Below, in pieces: positions 48,297 through 48,827 of a stretch of 48,827 bases of DNA. Below the pieces are notes generated by a model, which did no database searches, was not told the origin of the DNA, and saw only the letters and a list, made by a program, of their open reading frames with translations. The position numbers were made by a program, and so were the translations under genes. How positions within the stretch are numbered: the stretch's first letter is position 1; each line of letters begins with the position of its first letter. The stretch spans positions 68,773 to 117,599 of the forward strand of contig JAPLDF010000006.1 of assembly GCA_026391835.1 (NCBI GenBank), read 5' to 3'. The DNA is from Bacteroidota bacterium. Lineage in GTDB: Bacteria; Bacteroidota; Bacteroidia; Bacteroidales; FEN-979.

Positions 48297-48827
48297 GCAA
48301 GGAAAAATGAGTTATCTGGTTTGTTTAAAAATTCGATCCTTTTTTCCGCATTGGCTTTCCCGGCGTACCTTGAAGAATGAAAGTACAGCGGGTAAACCGT
48401 TTCGCTTGCGGTTTCATCCAGCAATTGCTGCAGGGCTTTTAGTTCCGCTTCTCCGTCCCTCTGATTGGCTTCGAACATAATGGAAATCCGGTCTTTATTG
48501 GATGCCTGTTTGGAAGAGACGTTTGCAAATGTGTTGCCGGCGGTATCAAAGATGCCCCAGTCCAGAACATCGATAGAGATTTCCATGAGTGCCCGGGATA
48601 TGGTAAGATGAGCCAATGCAGGACGGATCAGATCCATCAGCGCTTTTTGTTCTTTGGACATTTCGGAGTTTGATAGAAGAACCTGTTTCAGCTCATCAAA
48701 CAATTCCGCAGAAAGTGCAGGTCGTATATACTTTCTTTCCACAGAGCGGATGACAGGTTTGAGGGCTACGAAAACCCGTCTGCTCTCGCGTATATCCACC
48801 TCACTGTTGAACTCCAGGGTATTCCGG
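48293..48827 (-). CDS. Phage structural protein (DUF6712-like), 5' end beyond the window
   Basis: The frame is open to the right edge. A GTG at 48799 is not a credible start because in-frame codons upstream encode NTLEFNSE without a stop. At least 178 residues: RVFVALKPVIRSVERKYIRP, then helical repeats LFDELKQVLLSNSEM and ISRALMEISIDVLD, and PLYFHSSRY near the end. The R-x-V-E-R-K-Y-I start resembles DUF6712-type phage head or connector proteins of Bacteroidota. It overlaps the next gene by 4 bp. Confidence 0.6.
   Translation of the reverse strand, partial: RNTLEFNSEVDIRESRRVFVALKPVIRSVERKYIRPALSAELFDELKQVLLSNSEMSKEQKALMDLIRPALAHLTISRALMEISIDVLDWGIFDTAGNTFANVSSKQASNKDRISIMFEANQRDGEAELKALQQLLDETASETVYPLYFHSSRYAGKANAEKRIEFLNKPDNSFFLA

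Larger units (their letters stand above)
23873..48827. mobile_element. Prophage, right part continuing beyond the window
   Basis: A phage integrase faces a single-direction late gene module (lysis genes, tape measure, tail/baseplate, fibres). Head, packaging and DNA-replication genes are not in the window and should lie to the right. The left boundary is near the integrase; no attachment repeat or tRNA could be identified. A 10-kb block at 35.3-45.4 kb is not phage-like. Confidence 0.85.

Noticed and set aside
48293-48799. GTG start for the last phage gene
   Set aside because: The frame stays open to the window edge, so the gene is truncated rather than starting there.
1-48827. CRISPR arrays, tRNA or rRNA genes
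   Set aside because: No regularly spaced identical repeats with unique spacers, no cloverleaf candidate at the integrase, and no rRNA-like sequence seen.

Overview
The window comes from a member of the Bacteroidota, probably an environmental anaerobe or microaerophile related to Bacteroidales. The evidence is: a FecR/STN-type TonB-dependent receptor with a DUF4249 partner, type IX secretion (T9SS) C-terminal sorting domains, start regions without Shine-Dalgarno sequences, and several promoters of the Bacteroidota form (TTG or TTTG, 19-20 nt, TAnnTTTG).

Host part, 1 to about 23 kb. The left edge carries the tail of an AMP-forming acyl-CoA synthetase. A cell-surface signalling/uptake operon follows (ECF sigma factor, FecR anti-sigma, STN TonB receptor, DUF4249 lipoprotein), then a DUF4197 protein. 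From 6.3 to 17.1 kb is a complete [NiFe]-hydrogenase island. It has a nickel transporter, hypF-C-D-E-A-B on the + strand, and, converging from the - strand, small subunit, large subunit, cytochrome b and maturation protease. The small subunit has six cysteines at the proximal-cluster positions, the signature of O2-tolerant membrane-bound uptake hydrogenases. From 17.3 to 23.2 kb the DNA is patchy: a secreted protein with nine 29-residue repeats, a long non-coding stretch holding one small ORF, a frameshifted pseudogene, a chimeric sialidase-like gene and a small AT-hook protein.

Prophage part, 23.9 kb to the right edge. A tyrosine recombinase (+ strand) has its own promoter with a palindromic operator. 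Facing it on the - strand is a phage late module. Read in its direction of transcription from the right edge it holds: a truncated structural gene, two small holin-like proteins, a GH108 endolysin, a probable unimolecular spanin, two unassigned proteins, a tail-completion-like protein, the tape measure, two large tail/baseplate proteins and three fibre-like proteins.

Cargo inside the prophage, about 35.3 to 45.4 kb. The tail module is split by about 10 kb of visibly A+T-richer DNA that looks like an integron cassette array with no integron integrase in view. It has five attC-like imperfect palindromes. Three cassettes are bounded by exactly complementary 9-mers (R'' and R'), as integron cassettes are. 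Cassette products are an NTF2-like secreted protein, a beta-lactamase-fold serine hydrolase, an amino-acid racemase, and a five-gene unit of small membrane proteins plus a YjbR protein. Embedded among them is a self-contained ECF sigma regulon (sigma factor, membrane partner, DUF6249 protein, S41 protease, M1-like peptidase). Its two divergent promoters carry the identical bipartite sequence TGCAACTT-N13-CTGTCTAAT on opposite strands. This layered arrangement, a sigma regulon within cassettes within a phage tail operon, is the most unusual feature of the window.
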